Shown one piece after another: positions 35,328 through 43,742 of a DNA stretch of 64,000 nucleotides (the stretch's first letter is position 1; every line of letters begins with the position of its first letter). Source of the DNA: Neobacillus mesonae (GTDB lineage Bacteria > Bacillota > Bacilli > Bacillales > Cytobacillaceae); NCBI RefSeq assembly GCF_023715155.1, contig NZ_JAMBNQ010000011.1:62001-126000 (forward strand), given 5' to 3'. The notes beneath the pieces were generated by a model, which searched no databases, was not told the origin of the DNA, and saw only the letters and a program-made list of their open reading frames with translations. The position numbers and the translations under genes were made by a program.

Positions 35328-35765
35328 GTGCTTGCTACTTTAGAAAGAGTACAATTATTAGAGTACGCCGAAAACTTAGCTAAAATGGTATTAGAGTCTG
35401 ATGTTGTTCAAAACTATCGACTTTGTTTATATAAAATGCAAAATAACCAAGAAACGCAAAGAAAGATACATCGCTTTGTAATGCTAAAAGAATTATATGA
35501 AGAGGTGCAGCGTTTTGGAAAATATCACCCGGATTATAAAAGGGTGATGATGCAGATTCGGCAATATAAAAGAGAAATGGATTTAGATCCCAATGTTGCT
35601 GAATTTAAATTAGCAGAGAATGACCTTCAAAGTCTTCTTGATGAAATAAGTATGGCAATTGGCGGTGCTGTTTCAGAACATATTAAGGTACCGACAGGAA
35701 ATCCATTTTTCGATAGTGGACATGGCGGCGGCTGTGGAAGCGGCGGCAGCTGCGGCTGTGGTTAA
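35328..35765 (+). CDS. ricF: RicF (YlbF), subunit of the Y/Ric RNase Y-specificity complex
   Basis: A 145-residue protein. With RicA (YmcA) and RicT (YaaT), RicF forms a complex that directs RNase Y cleavage and affects sporulation, competence and biofilm formation. The body is helical with the signature RFGKYHPDYKRVMMQIRQYKREMDLDPNVAEFK. The C-terminal tail HGGGCGSGGSCGCG supplies cysteines for a 4Fe-4S cluster in the complex. GTG 35328 follows GGAGGTGGG; an in-frame ATG at 35304 lies before that site. Confidence 0.95.
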   Translation: MLATLERVQLLEYAENLAKMVLESDVVQNYRLCLYKMQNNQETQRKIHRFVMLKELYEEVQRFGKYHPDYKRVMMQIRQYKREMDLDPNVAEFKLAENDLQSLLDEISMAIGGAVSEHIKVPTGNPFFDSGHGGGCGSGGSCGCG

Positions 35766-35881
35766 TAATAGAAATCGGTGATTAGGCCGGTTTCTTTCTT
35801 TTCATTTCAGCTTTAAATTGAAATAGAATGTTTTGATATGCTAGACTTAATGTAAAGATGGTTTATTGAAGGGGAAACGTT

Positions 35882-36157
35882 ATGTTTATTCAAAGACAAG
35901 GACTTGTTGTATGGCTTTATTCTTTAAAACATGCAAAAATGCTTAGAAGGTTCGGAAATGTCCATTATGTATCAAAAAAATTAAAATACGTCGTGTTATA
36001 TTGCAATCAGGATGATATTGAAGACATTATGGAGAAGTTGAATTCTTTCTCATTTGTCAAAAAAGTAGAGCCGTCCTATAAGCCTTTCTTGAAAATGGAG
36101 TATGAGAATTCAACCCCGGATAAAGCAAAGGAATATGATTATAAAATGGGAATCTAA
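35882..36157 (+). CDS. ylbG: UPF0298 protein YlbG (DUF2129)
   Basis: A 91-residue soluble protein opening [40 protein letters not shown], the conserved YlbG block. Function unknown. ATG 35882 follows GAAGGGGAAA. It is closed by a short terminator at 36161-36187. Confidence 0.93.
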   Translation: MFIQRQGLVVWLYSLKHAKMLRRFGNVHYVSKKLKYVVLYCNQDDIEDIMEKLNSFSFVKKVEPSYKPFLKMEYENSTPDKAKEYDYKMGI

Positions 36158-36160
36158 ATG

Positions 36161-36187
36161 GTGAGGAGAAATCCTCGCTTTTTTTTA
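36161..36187 (+). terminator. Terminator of ylbG
   Basis: GTGAGGA (36161-36167) pairs with TCCTCGC (36172-36178), followed by nine T residues. Confidence 0.8.
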
Positions 36188-36209
36188 TTTTTTTGATGGT
36201 AAGAATAGA

Positions 36210-36300
36210 ATGGTGATATTCAATGCCTGCGGGAGTACGGGGGAACCACCACAATCCTTTAGCCCAGGTGCTTTGTTAACCGCCCGTAAAACCGTTTGAA
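36210..36300. repeat. Fragment of dispersed repeat family A, copy 2
   Basis: ATTCAATGCCTGCGGGAGTAC matches ATTCAATGTCCTGCGGGAGTAC of the copy at 47.4-47.6 kb apart from one base. The downstream part (GGGGGAACCACC, GCCCAGGTGCTTTGTTAACCGCC) has diverged. No coding potential. Confidence 0.55.
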
Positions 36301-36340
36301 CCTTGAACACGCAAATTAATTGACAAAAGAGTAACAAAAA

Positions 36341-36490
36341 AAACCCTGCAGATCTAATCCGCAGGGTCCTTCTATATCCTCCTAAAAGGATAGAAGGCAA
36401 AGGGAGAGGAGAAACCGGAGGAAGAACTTATGGGGAAACGTAAGTCTTCTCCGCGGTTGGCAACAACATCCTCGAATTGATGTTGTTAAT
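36341..36490 (+). ncRNA. ylbH leader, structured RNA upstream of rsmD
   Basis: Four consecutive hairpins precede rsmD (ylbH). (1) ACCCTGC 36343-36349 with GCAGGGT 36361-36367. (2) CCTTCTA 36368-36374 with TAGAAGG 36391-36397, plus inner TCC/GGA. (3) A long composite hairpin 36413-36458: AACC/GGTT, GGAG/CTCC, AAG/CTT, ACTTA/TAAGT. (4) AACAACATC 36462-36470 with GATGTTGTT 36479-36487. The single-stranded linker AAAGGGAGAGGAGAAA joins 2 and 3. A conserved cis element of unknown function, the ylbH leader (Rfam), is known at this locus in Bacillus. Boundaries are approximate; about 160 bases separate it from the rsmD start. Confidence 0.78.
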
Positions 36491-36652
36491 TACATTATTT
36501 CCACATCCAAGAAGCTTATACGTATTTTTTTTATTTTTCGCTTCAATGTTTAAAAATGACAATATCTCCCGTGGTTTGTCTGATTTTGTTAGATTATGAT
36601 AGGATAAATAGGAAACATGATTTTTTAGAGTTTAACAAAGTGGTGATAATAC

Positions 36653-37213
36653 ATGAGAGTGGTTTCTGGTATGTGTAAGGGCAGGCCGTTGAAGGCAGTA
36701 CCGGGGAATTCAACGAGACCAACTACTGATAAAGTGAAAGAAGCAATTTTTAATATGATTGGGCCTTATTTTGAAGGAGGCATTGGTCTGGATCTCTTTG
36801 CAGGCAGCGGTGGATTAGGAATAGAAGCTCTTAGCAGAGGACTTAATAAGGTAATATTTACTGACCGGGAGGCTAAGGCTGTCCAAACTATATATGATAA
36901 TATTAAAGCCTGCAATTTTGAAGAACAGGCAGAGGTCTATCGAAATGATGCTGATCGTGCTTTAAAGGCACTGATGAAAAGAGAAATCCGTTTTGATTAT
37001 ATTTTTCTTGATCCACCCTATAAAAAACAGCAGCTTACTGCATTAATGGAAAGAATGGATATACATAATATCATAAATGAAAACGGATTAGTTGTCTGTG
37101 AACATAGTTTTGACGTAAAATTACCTCATACAGTAGGTAAGCTTGTACAAATAAAACACGAACAATATGGTATTATCGCGGTAACAATTTATTCAAGATT
37201 AAAAGGGGATTAA
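36653..37213 (+). CDS. rsmD: 16S rRNA (guanine966-N2)-methyltransferase
   Basis: SAM-dependent methyltransferase acting on G966 (E. coli numbering) of 16S rRNA in the small subunit. 186 residues. SAM motif I is DLFAGSGGLGIEALSRG (about 46-62), and the catalytic tetrad DPPY is in FLDPPYKKQQ. The N terminus MRVVSGMCKGRPLKAVPG is typical (RxIxGxxxGRxL). Called ylbH in B. subtilis. coaD follows 12 bp later, so they are probably co-transcribed. Confidence 0.96.
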   Translation: MRVVSGMCKGRPLKAVPGNSTRPTTDKVKEAIFNMIGPYFEGGIGLDLFAGSGGLGIEALSRGLNKVIFTDREAKAVQTIYDNIKACNFEEQAEVYRNDADRALKALMKREIRFDYIFLDPPYKKQQLTALMERMDIHNIINENGLVVCEHSFDVKLPHTVGKLVQIKHEQYGIIAVTIYSRLKGD

Positions 37214-37708
<495 letters not shown>

Positions 37709-37715
37709 TTATTTT

Positions 37716-37745
37716 GACAGCCAGGGATAGACATCTCTGGCTGTT
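37716..37745. other. Hairpin between convergent coaD and ylbJ
   Basis: GACAGCCAG with CTGGCTGT(T), plus inner GAT/ATC, forms a stable stem, but neither side has a good T-run. It may still mark transcript ends. Confidence 0.45.
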
Positions 37746-37746
37746 A

Positions 37747-38961
37747 TCATGTCTTCTTTAAGCGGAAAAATAGAATGCATACATATAAAATAAGAAAGGA
37801 TAGTGTGATCAATGGACCTAATTCAATCATTTTTTGATAAATGTCATGGCTCCATGATCCCTCACCAAAAAATCCAACTGGCAGCACGTCTGCAGGCTGT
37901 TCTTTGTTATTTAAACGCGTATAAACAGGCTTCCAAAATAGTAAGGTAAACAAGCTTGCGAAAATTCCTTGAAGGATTCTTCCGATGAAAAACGGCTTGT
38001 AACGGATATCTGTTTGAGCCAAAATGCTAGCCACCTGGGCATGAACACTCAAACCGCTAAAACCTAATATAAAGCTTGTAATCATCGCTTGCTGCAACAA
38101 TGTAGCAGCTCCAACATTGCTTGTCAGCTGGCTGCCTAACGTAATTTCAAAAATACCTGAAATAAAAGGTATACTTAACATTTCCGGAAAAGCGAGACTA
38201 GAGAACATCACTTCCACTATTTTCCCTAATGCTTCTGTAATATGTAATATATAAAGTATTTTGTTGATTACCGAAAAAATGATTATAAATCCGCCAACCA
38301 TCAGCAATGTTTGAATAGAGGTATTGACGGCATCTCCTAGTAGTTTTCCGATTGGACGATTATCTTTTAATCTGGTTTGATGGAGGGTGGAAAGTGCTCC
38401 TCGGATAGAAATGCTGTTTTTCTCCTTCTTTGACTCCTTAGATGGTTCTTTTCCGAAAAATCGCATGATGATTCCAACACAAAAATTACCTAAGTAATGC
38501 GCAAGTGCTAAAATAATGCCTAATTGTGCATTTTTAAAAAAACCTACTGCAACAGCCCCAAAAATAAATAATGGATTTGAGGAATTGGTAAACGAGACCA
38601 GTCTTTCCGCCTCAATTTGCGATAATTGACCTTCTTGCCGTAACCTTGCCGTAAATTTTGCCCCTGCTGGAAAACCAGAAGCCAGACCCATTGCCCAAAC
38701 AAATCCCCCAGCACCTGGTACGCGAAATAAAGGCCTCATTAATGGCTCAAGAAGAACTCCGATAAATTTGACAACTCCAAAGCCAATTAATAATTCCGAT
38801 ACAATAAAAAAAGGAAGAAGGGATGGGAAAACGATCTTCCACCACATATCAAGGCCTCTCCTAGAGGCTTCTAAAGACTCTTGCGGAAAAAAAATAAGCG
38901 ATACAGCTAATATCGATACAGATACTGATAATACTACTGTTTTAAATTTAGAGCTAAACAA
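37747..38961 (-). CDS. ylbJ: Sporulation integral membrane protein YlbJ
   Basis: A 404-residue polytopic membrane protein (about eight to ten segments) with the Gate/nucleoside-recognition pattern: WWKIVFPSLLPFFIVSELL, GLASGFPAGAKFTARL and SIPFISGIFEITLGS. In B. subtilis ylbJ is sigma-E dependent and needed for heat-resistant spores. TTG 38961 is chosen because GGAGG is 8 bases upstream; the longer frame from 39087 adds a non-conserved stretch across that site. It is divergent from ylbK. Confidence 0.9.
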   Translation of the reverse strand: MFSSKFKTVVLSVSVSILAVSLIFFPQESLEASRRGLDMWWKIVFPSLLPFFIVSELLIGFGVVKFIGVLLEPLMRPLFRVPGAGGFVWAMGLASGFPAGAKFTARLRQEGQLSQIEAERLVSFTNSSNPLFIFGAVAVGFFKNAQLGIILALAHYLGNFCVGIIMRFFGKEPSKESKKEKNSISIRGALSTLHQTRLKDNRPIGKLLGDAVNTSIQTLLMVGGFIIIFSVINKILYILHITEALGKIVEVMFSSLAFPEMLSIPFISGIFEITLGSQLTSNVGAATLLQQAMITSFILGFSGLSVHAQVASILAQTDIRYKPFFIGRILQGIFASLFTLLFWKPVYTRLNNKEQPADVLPVGFFGEGSWSHDIYQKMIELGPLITLSFLILYVCILFFRLKKT

Positions 38962-39172
38962 AATTATAGTCCTCCCTCCTAGAGGTGGTGTCACTAGTAA
39001 ATTCCATAATTGAAATGTTAAAATAAGAATATTCTTTGTATAAAGCTTTGTGTATTGCCTGTCCCCATATAAAAGAAATATACTCATAGAACATTAATTT
39101 AGACCATAAAATTGAACGAGATTTCCTAAAAGCGAAGTCTGTTTTTCTTAATGAGGTTGGGAGGTAACATAA

Positions 39173-39958
39173 ATGGAGTCCCCAAAAATTGGCTTGGCGC
39201 TTGGGTCTGGCGGTGCTCGTGGGTTTGCTCATTTAGGTGTCATAAAAGTTTTGAGAGATGCTGGCATTCCAATCGATTTAATTGCCGGCAGCAGCATGGG
39301 GGCACTTGTTGCATGTTTTTATGGAGCGGGAATTGACCTTGACCGATTATATACATTTTCGACAGCCTTTAAAAGAAAGTATTTTTTGGATTTTACCGTT
39401 CCAAAGATGGGCTTCATCGGTGGGAAGAAAGTTAAAGAACTCATTAGGATTTTTACACATAATAAAAATATTGAAGAATTATCGATTCCTATTTCTGTAG
39501 TTGCAACTGATTTATTAACAGGGGAAAAAGTTATTTTTACTAAAGGTCCCACAGCCGAAGCAGTAAGAGCGAGTATCTCGATTCCGGGGATTTTTGTACC
39601 GGTCAAATATCAAGGGAGACTTCTAGTTGATGGCGGTGTGACAGATCGGGTCCCCATCTCGGTTGTAAAGGAAATGGGTGCAGATATTGTCATTGCTGTT
39701 GATGTTTCAAGGGTTAAGAAAGGTGCCGAGATCACTTCCATTTATGATGTAATCATGCAAAGTATTGATATTATGCAAACTGAAATTATTAATAGTCAGG
39801 AAAATGCTGCTAATATTATGATTAGGCCCCCTGTAGAGGAATTTAGCTCTAGGGCCTTCACGAATATTGAAGAAATTATTAAGCTTGGAGAAGAAGAAGC
39901 GAAAAAGCATATTAAACAAATAGCAGCAGAAATCGAGCAATGGAAGGGAAGAACTTAG
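39173..39958 (+). CDS. ylbK: Patatin-like phospholipase family protein YlbK
   Basis: A 261-residue alpha/beta hydrolase of the RssA/NTE patatin type. The oxyanion loop is GSGGARGFAHLG (about 12-23), the nucleophile serine lies in GSSMG (about 41-45), and the dyad aspartate in VDGGVTDRVP (DGG). It is predicted to be a serine lipid hydrolase of unknown substrate. ATG 39173 follows GGGAGG. ylbL starts 1 bp after its stop, so the two are likely coupled. Confidence 0.93.
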   Translation: MESPKIGLALGSGGARGFAHLGVIKVLRDAGIPIDLIAGSSMGALVACFYGAGIDLDRLYTFSTAFKRKYFLDFTVPKMGFIGGKKVKELIRIFTHNKNIEELSIPISVVATDLLTGEKVIFTKGPTAEAVRASISIPGIFVPVKYQGRLLVDGGVTDRVPISVVKEMGADIVIAVDVSRVKKGAEITSIYDVIMQSIDIMQTEIINSQENAANIMIRPPVEEFSSRAFTNIEEIIKLGEEEAKKHIKQIAAEIEQWKGRT

Positions 39959-39959
39959 C

Positions 39960-40982
39960 TTGCGTAAAAAAATTTATTTTATTTCCGTTTTAATCCTTGT
40001 GATTATTCTAACTGGCGGAATGTATTTTTCTTTACCTTATTATGTTTCAAAGCCTGGTATGGCAAAAGAACTTTCACCCATCGTTACGGTGGAGGATGGT
40101 TATAAGGAAAAGGGGAATTTTATGTTAACGACTGTCCGTATGGGCAGAGCAAATATTTACTCTTATTTGGAAGCAAAAATGGGAAAATATGAAGAAATTT
40201 ATCCCGAAGAATTGATATTAAATCAACAGGAAACAGAGGAAGAATATAATGTCAGACAGCTGCATTTAATGGCGTCATCGAAGCTGAATGCTATAGAAGT
40301 GGCTTATCGTAAGGCGGGTCTGCCGATAAATTATAAGTATAAGGGAATATATGTTATGCAGGTATTCCCTGGGATGCCTGCTGATGGGGCACTTCAGGCT
40401 GGTGACCGCATATATAAAATTGATGGAAAACAATTTTCCTCCTCAGAAAAATTTATCGAATACGTAGGAAAAAAACAGGCAGGTGATAAAGTTTCCTTAA
40501 CTTTTACAAGAAAAAAGGCGGAACAGACAGTTACATTAACGCTTAAGCCTTTGAAACAAGACCCAAAGCGTGCTGGAATTGGGATTACATTAGTTGATGA
40601 TAAAGAAATTGTGGTAGCTCCTGAAGTAAAAGTAAAAACAGATGATATTGGCGGCCCTTCAGCAGGATTGATGTTTACATTAGAAATTTATAATCAGCTG
40701 ACAAAGGAAGATTTTACAAAGGGATACCAGATTGCCGGTACAGGTACCATTGATGTAGATGGAACAGTTGGTCCTATTGGAGGAATAGAACAAAAAATTG
40801 TTGCTGCTGATAAGGCAGGAGCAGAAATCTTTTTTGCACCAAATGAAAAAGGGGCAAAAGATTCTAACTACCGGGCTGCAGTGAAAACCGCCCGCGATAT
40901 TAAAACGAAAATGAAAATAATACCAATTGATAATTTTAATGAGGCTATACAATACCTCGAAAAGATGCCAGTAAAAAAATAA
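39960..40982 (+). CDS. ylbL: Membrane-anchored PDZ/Lon-like protease YlbL
   Basis: A 340-residue serine protease. N-terminal membrane anchor (KIYFISVLILVIILTGGMYFSL), PDZ domain (about 115-205, VMQVFPGMPADGALQAGDRI) and Lon-type protease domain (about 210-330). The catalytic serine is in DDIGGPSAGLMFTLEIY and the lysine in GGIEQKIVAADKAGAE. In B. subtilis YlbL contributes to cell-cycle control after DNA damage by degrading the inhibitor YneA. TTG 39960 follows GGAAGGGAAG. Confidence 0.94.
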   Translation: MRKKIYFISVLILVIILTGGMYFSLPYYVSKPGMAKELSPIVTVEDGYKEKGNFMLTTVRMGRANIYSYLEAKMGKYEEIYPEELILNQQETEEEYNVRQLHLMASSKLNAIEVAYRKAGLPINYKYKGIYVMQVFPGMPADGALQAGDRIYKIDGKQFSSSEKFIEYVGKKQAGDKVSLTFTRKKAEQTVTLTLKPLKQDPKRAGIGITLVDDKEIVVAPEVKVKTDDIGGPSAGLMFTLEIYNQLTKEDFTKGYQIAGTGTIDVDGTVGPIGGIEQKIVAADKAGAEIFFAPNEKGAKDSNYRAAVKTARDIKTKMKIIPIDNFNEAIQYLEKMPVKK

Positions 40983-41013
40983 GATGGTGACTCTTACACC
41001 ATCTTATTTTTTT
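40978..41013 (+). terminator. Terminator of ylbK-ylbL
   Basis: Perfect 12-bp stem (40978-40989 with 40997-41008), followed by T7. The ylbL stop codon lies in the stem. Confidence 0.9.
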
Positions 41014-41059
41014 ATAAGGCTCTATTCTAAAAGATTGTTGCTTTTTGCTCCCTTTTTAA

Positions 41060-41345
41060 GATTCGTTCAAAAAATGGAGGTAGAAATTCCCGTTATTTAG
41101 GAAATTGGATGTTAATTAGCTGAAATAGACGGAGGAATTTCCCTTATTTGATTTTAAACTGCTAAAATCGGGTGCTTTTCATTGAATAACGGAAAAAACT
41201 CCGCTTATTTTTTACTATTTAAGCTTCATTTTGCAAATAACGGGAAAACTTCCGCTTATTTTTTACTTCCAAGGGGGCTATCCTGTAATCCAGCTTTTTC
41301 GCAGAGTCCGCTTATTCCTAAATTGAATAAACCACCGCTTTTCTT
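41060..41345. repeat. Dispersed intergenic repeat, family B, copy 2
   Basis: At least four units resembling AACGG-A(4-6)-CTCCGCTTATT occur in tandem (around 41190, 41240, 41300 and, degenerate, 41125). A shared block GAAATAGACGGAGGAATTT matches AAATAGACGGAAGGATT of the copy at 8.7 kb. Each unit is an imperfect inverted repeat. Non-coding. The rest of this 430-bp gap holds a hairpin at 41413-41442 (CCCTT / AAGGG then GGAATTTTT). Confidence 0.75.
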
Positions 41346-41446
41346 GGCATAACAACATAGTTTACGAAAACAGCCTTTTATAAAGTGAAAATTCAATCAG
41401 CCTGGATAGTTTCCCTTTCCCTTGAGCTAAGGGGGGGAATTTTTCG

Positions 41447-42664
41447 TTAAGATGGTATAAAAATAGGCGGCTGTTTAAATTCTTGGAGAAGCATTTCCTT
41501 TCTTATATTTTTGGGGAACGCCATAGCGTACACACGTGCTGCTTTTATATCAGGTAATATGTCAGAGTTTTTATATGCCGATAATTTGGCCACAAGCGGC
41601 AGGCTGAAATGTTTTTTCATCTTGTTCAAATATTCTTTTCCTGTTGAGGTCATCCCTAAAAGTCTTAAGTATGCAGCATTTCCAGATAAGCTTTTCATCT
41701 CGGTTTTTTTGGAATTTGTCAGCACATGAACGGATAATCTCTGTAATCTTGTCCACGTATACCGTTTTGTTTTCATTTGGCTCATAAAATCTTGAAAATT
41801 AGTTGAAGTATGGGCTGCCTCAATTAATCTATTTTCAAGGCCTTCTTCTATTTCGTACACATTCTGAAGTTCTTCAGGGGAAGAGGTAATGAGCCGATAT
41901 TGAAGGAGGTCCCAATAATCTTCCCAGCAATGGAAACGGCCAAAACGATGCTGATATTCTTGTAATAACATGTTAGTTGGCCCAGGAACATATTGTCCTA
42001 TATTGACATTTTCTTTTTCTTTTGAAAAAATAGCTTTTCGGATACTTGTTGCACTTGCTATTGTTTCAGAGGCGAAATGCTCGTCATGGTAGTCTGCATT
42101 CTTTCTTGCTACAGTCAAGGGCTTCATCGTACTGCCATGCTCCTGCATCGCTTGTATATACTGAAAGCCGAGTATATTATTTGGCTTTGACAGATCTAAA
42201 TACTTTTCCGAGTTTGGCAGCTGTTGAAATGCCAATGCAATAGCTTTCGGATAACTTAACCCTGTCTCCATAAAGTGTTTGATATTTTCATTAAAAACCT
42301 TGTGCTGGTCCTTTAAATATGCAATGGTTTCTAGAAAGTCTGAAATCTCCCCGCTCTCACTTCCAAAGCATAAAGAATTACATCCTGCTGCATTTAAAAT
42401 CGAAACGGCTCCGTTTGCAAACGTCTCTGCTTTTTGAACAGCAAAACAATAAGGCAGCTCAAATACGATATCCACTCCATTTAATAAGGCCATTTGAGTA
42501 CGATACCATTTGGAAACAAGTGCAGGTTCACCTCTTTGTAGGAAATTTCCACTCATTACTGCAATGACAACATCTGCCTCTGCCTTTTTTTTAGATGCTT
42601 GTAAATGAAAGGCATGCCCATTATGAAAAGGGTTATATTCAACAACTAGACCAACAGATTTCAA
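41447..42664 (-). CDS. tmcAL: tRNA(Met) cytidine acetate ligase
   Basis: TmcAL (YlbM) makes N4-acetylcytidine at the wobble base of elongator tRNA-Met from acetate and ATP. 405 residues. The N terminus VGLVVEYNPFHNGHAFHLQ carries the nucleotidyltransferase HxGH motif (HNGH), with AVMSGNFLQRGEPALVSK next. TTG 42664 follows AAGGAGAG on the minus strand; the frame runs further upstream, but that part overlaps the ylbN leader and is not conserved in character. Confidence 0.95.
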   Translation of the reverse strand: MKSVGLVVEYNPFHNGHAFHLQASKKKAEADVVIAVMSGNFLQRGEPALVSKWYRTQMALLNGVDIVFELPYCFAVQKAETFANGAVSILNAAGCNSLCFGSESGEISDFLETIAYLKDQHKVFNENIKHFMETGLSYPKAIALAFQQLPNSEKYLDLSKPNNILGFQYIQAMQEHGSTMKPLTVARKNADYHDEHFASETIASATSIRKAIFSKEKENVNIGQYVPGPTNMLLQEYQHRFGRFHCWEDYWDLLQYRLITSSPEELQNVYEIEEGLENRLIEAAHTSTNFQDFMSQMKTKRYTWTRLQRLSVHVLTNSKKTEMKSLSGNAAYLRLLGMTSTGKEYLNKMKKHFSLPLVAKLSAYKNSDILPDIKAARVYAMAFPKNIRKEMLLQEFKQPPIFIPS

Positions 42665-42898
42665 ATATATTCTCTCCTTACCTAAATAATTTTTTATTAT
42701 AGCAAAATTTTTATGTAAAGGTATAATGGTTGGAAAACGTTTGTATATAAGAGAGATGGATAAACTATTAATAATACTAAAATCAAAAACATGGTGTACT
42801 ATTTCCAATGGCTTCTTCTTTCCTGTGTGTAAAGAAAAAATATTGACAAAAATTTTATCGAAGGCTATAATTACCTTTGTTGCCTTGAGGTGATTCAA

Positions 42899-43423
42899 TT
42901 GAAATGGACGATTAGTCAATTACAAAAATATCGAAACAAGGAATTTTCGTTTGATGAAATCATTCAGTTTGATGATCTAAAAAAAGATGATCCAACTATA
43001 AGAGAAGTTTCTCCTATGCATATCACTGGCCGCGGAGATATTGACTCGACGAAAATAACCTTTCATTTCAAAATTGAGGGTTATTTAATTCTTCCTTGTT
43101 CTCGAACTTTAGTGGACGTAAAACTCCCAATTAATGTAGAAACAACAGAAACATTTCTTCTTCAGAATGCTGTTTATCAGGCTGATGAGGAAGTTCATCA
43201 AGTAAAAGGTGAGATGATTGATTTAAAGCCAATCATCAGAGAGATTCTTTTACTTGAAATACCGATGCAGGTTTTTTGCGAGGATGGCGATTCTGAGGAT
43301 GCTGCACCACAATCCGGCAAGGATTGGGAAGTGATTACTGAAGAAGCAGAGTCCGAAAAAATTGACCCTAGACTAGCAGGACTTGCTAAGTTTTTTGATA
43401 ATGACAATCAAAGAAATAAGTAA
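42899..43423 (+). CDS. ylbN: DUF177 (YceD-like) protein YlbN
   Basis: A 174-residue soluble protein just upstream of rpmF, the usual DUF177 context in most bacteria. Family features are GRGDIDSTKITFHFKIEGYLILPCSRTL and the acidic C-terminal half ending DPRLAGLAKFFD. DUF177 proteins are linked to 23S rRNA/50S accumulation in plants and E. coli. TTG 42899 follows GAGGTG at 8 bases. Acidic C-terminal region residues 125-160. Confidence 0.92.
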   Translation: MKWTISQLQKYRNKEFSFDEIIQFDDLKKDDPTIREVSPMHITGRGDIDSTKITFHFKIEGYLILPCSRTLVDVKLPINVETTETFLLQNAVYQADEEVHQVKGEMIDLKPIIREILLLEIPMQVFCEDGDSEDAAPQSGKDWEVITEEAESEKIDPRLAGLAKFFDNDNQRNK

Positions 43424-43479
43424 AGAACCACTTGCGGTTTCTTTAAACTTTATTTATACTCTTTAAGGAGGTGTTTGAA

Positions 43480-43653
43480 GTGGCTGTACCTTTTAGAAGA
43501 ACTTCTAAAACTGCAAAAAGAAAACGTCGTACTCATTTTAAATTAAATGTTCCTGGTATGGTAGAATGCCCAAACTGTGGTGAAATGAAACTTGCTCACC
43601 GCGTCTGCAAAGCTTGCGGGACATACAAAGGAAAAGAAGTAGTTAACGACTAA
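43480..43653 (+). CDS. rpmF: 50S ribosomal protein L32
   Basis: A 57-residue basic ribosomal protein. The N terminus [21 protein letters not shown] is typical, and the zinc ribbon is ECPNCGE...VCKACG (four Cys, the zinc-binding form). GTG 43480 follows AAGGAGGTG; an in-frame GTG at 43471 overlaps that site. It is co-transcribed with ylbN. Confidence 0.98.
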   Translation: MAVPFRRTSKTAKRKRRTHFKLNVPGMVECPNCGEMKLAHRVCKACGTYKGKEVVND

Positions 43654-43668
43654 TAACAACTTTGATAC

Positions 43669-43704
43669 AAAGCACAAGGTGCGTAAAGCCCTTGTGCTTT
43701 TGTT
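43669..43704 (+). terminator. Terminator of ylbN-rpmF
   Basis: AAAGCACAAGG (43669-43679) pairs with CCTTGTGCTTT (43690-43700), then TGTTAT; the T-run is short. Confidence 0.75.
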
Positions 43705-43742
43705 ATATATGGAGTTTTGATCAAGTGAGGAGGAAGGGGAAT

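Noticed and set aside
36320-36345. TTGACA at 36320 as a promoter for the ylbH leader
   Set aside because: The -35 is perfect but no acceptable -10 lies 16-18 bp downstream (the sequence is A-rich and then the first hairpin begins).
42665-42919. N-terminal extension of the tmcAL frame to 42919
   Set aside because: The stretch lacks family character, overlaps the ylbN start region and ignores the strong AAGGAGAG site before TTG 42664.
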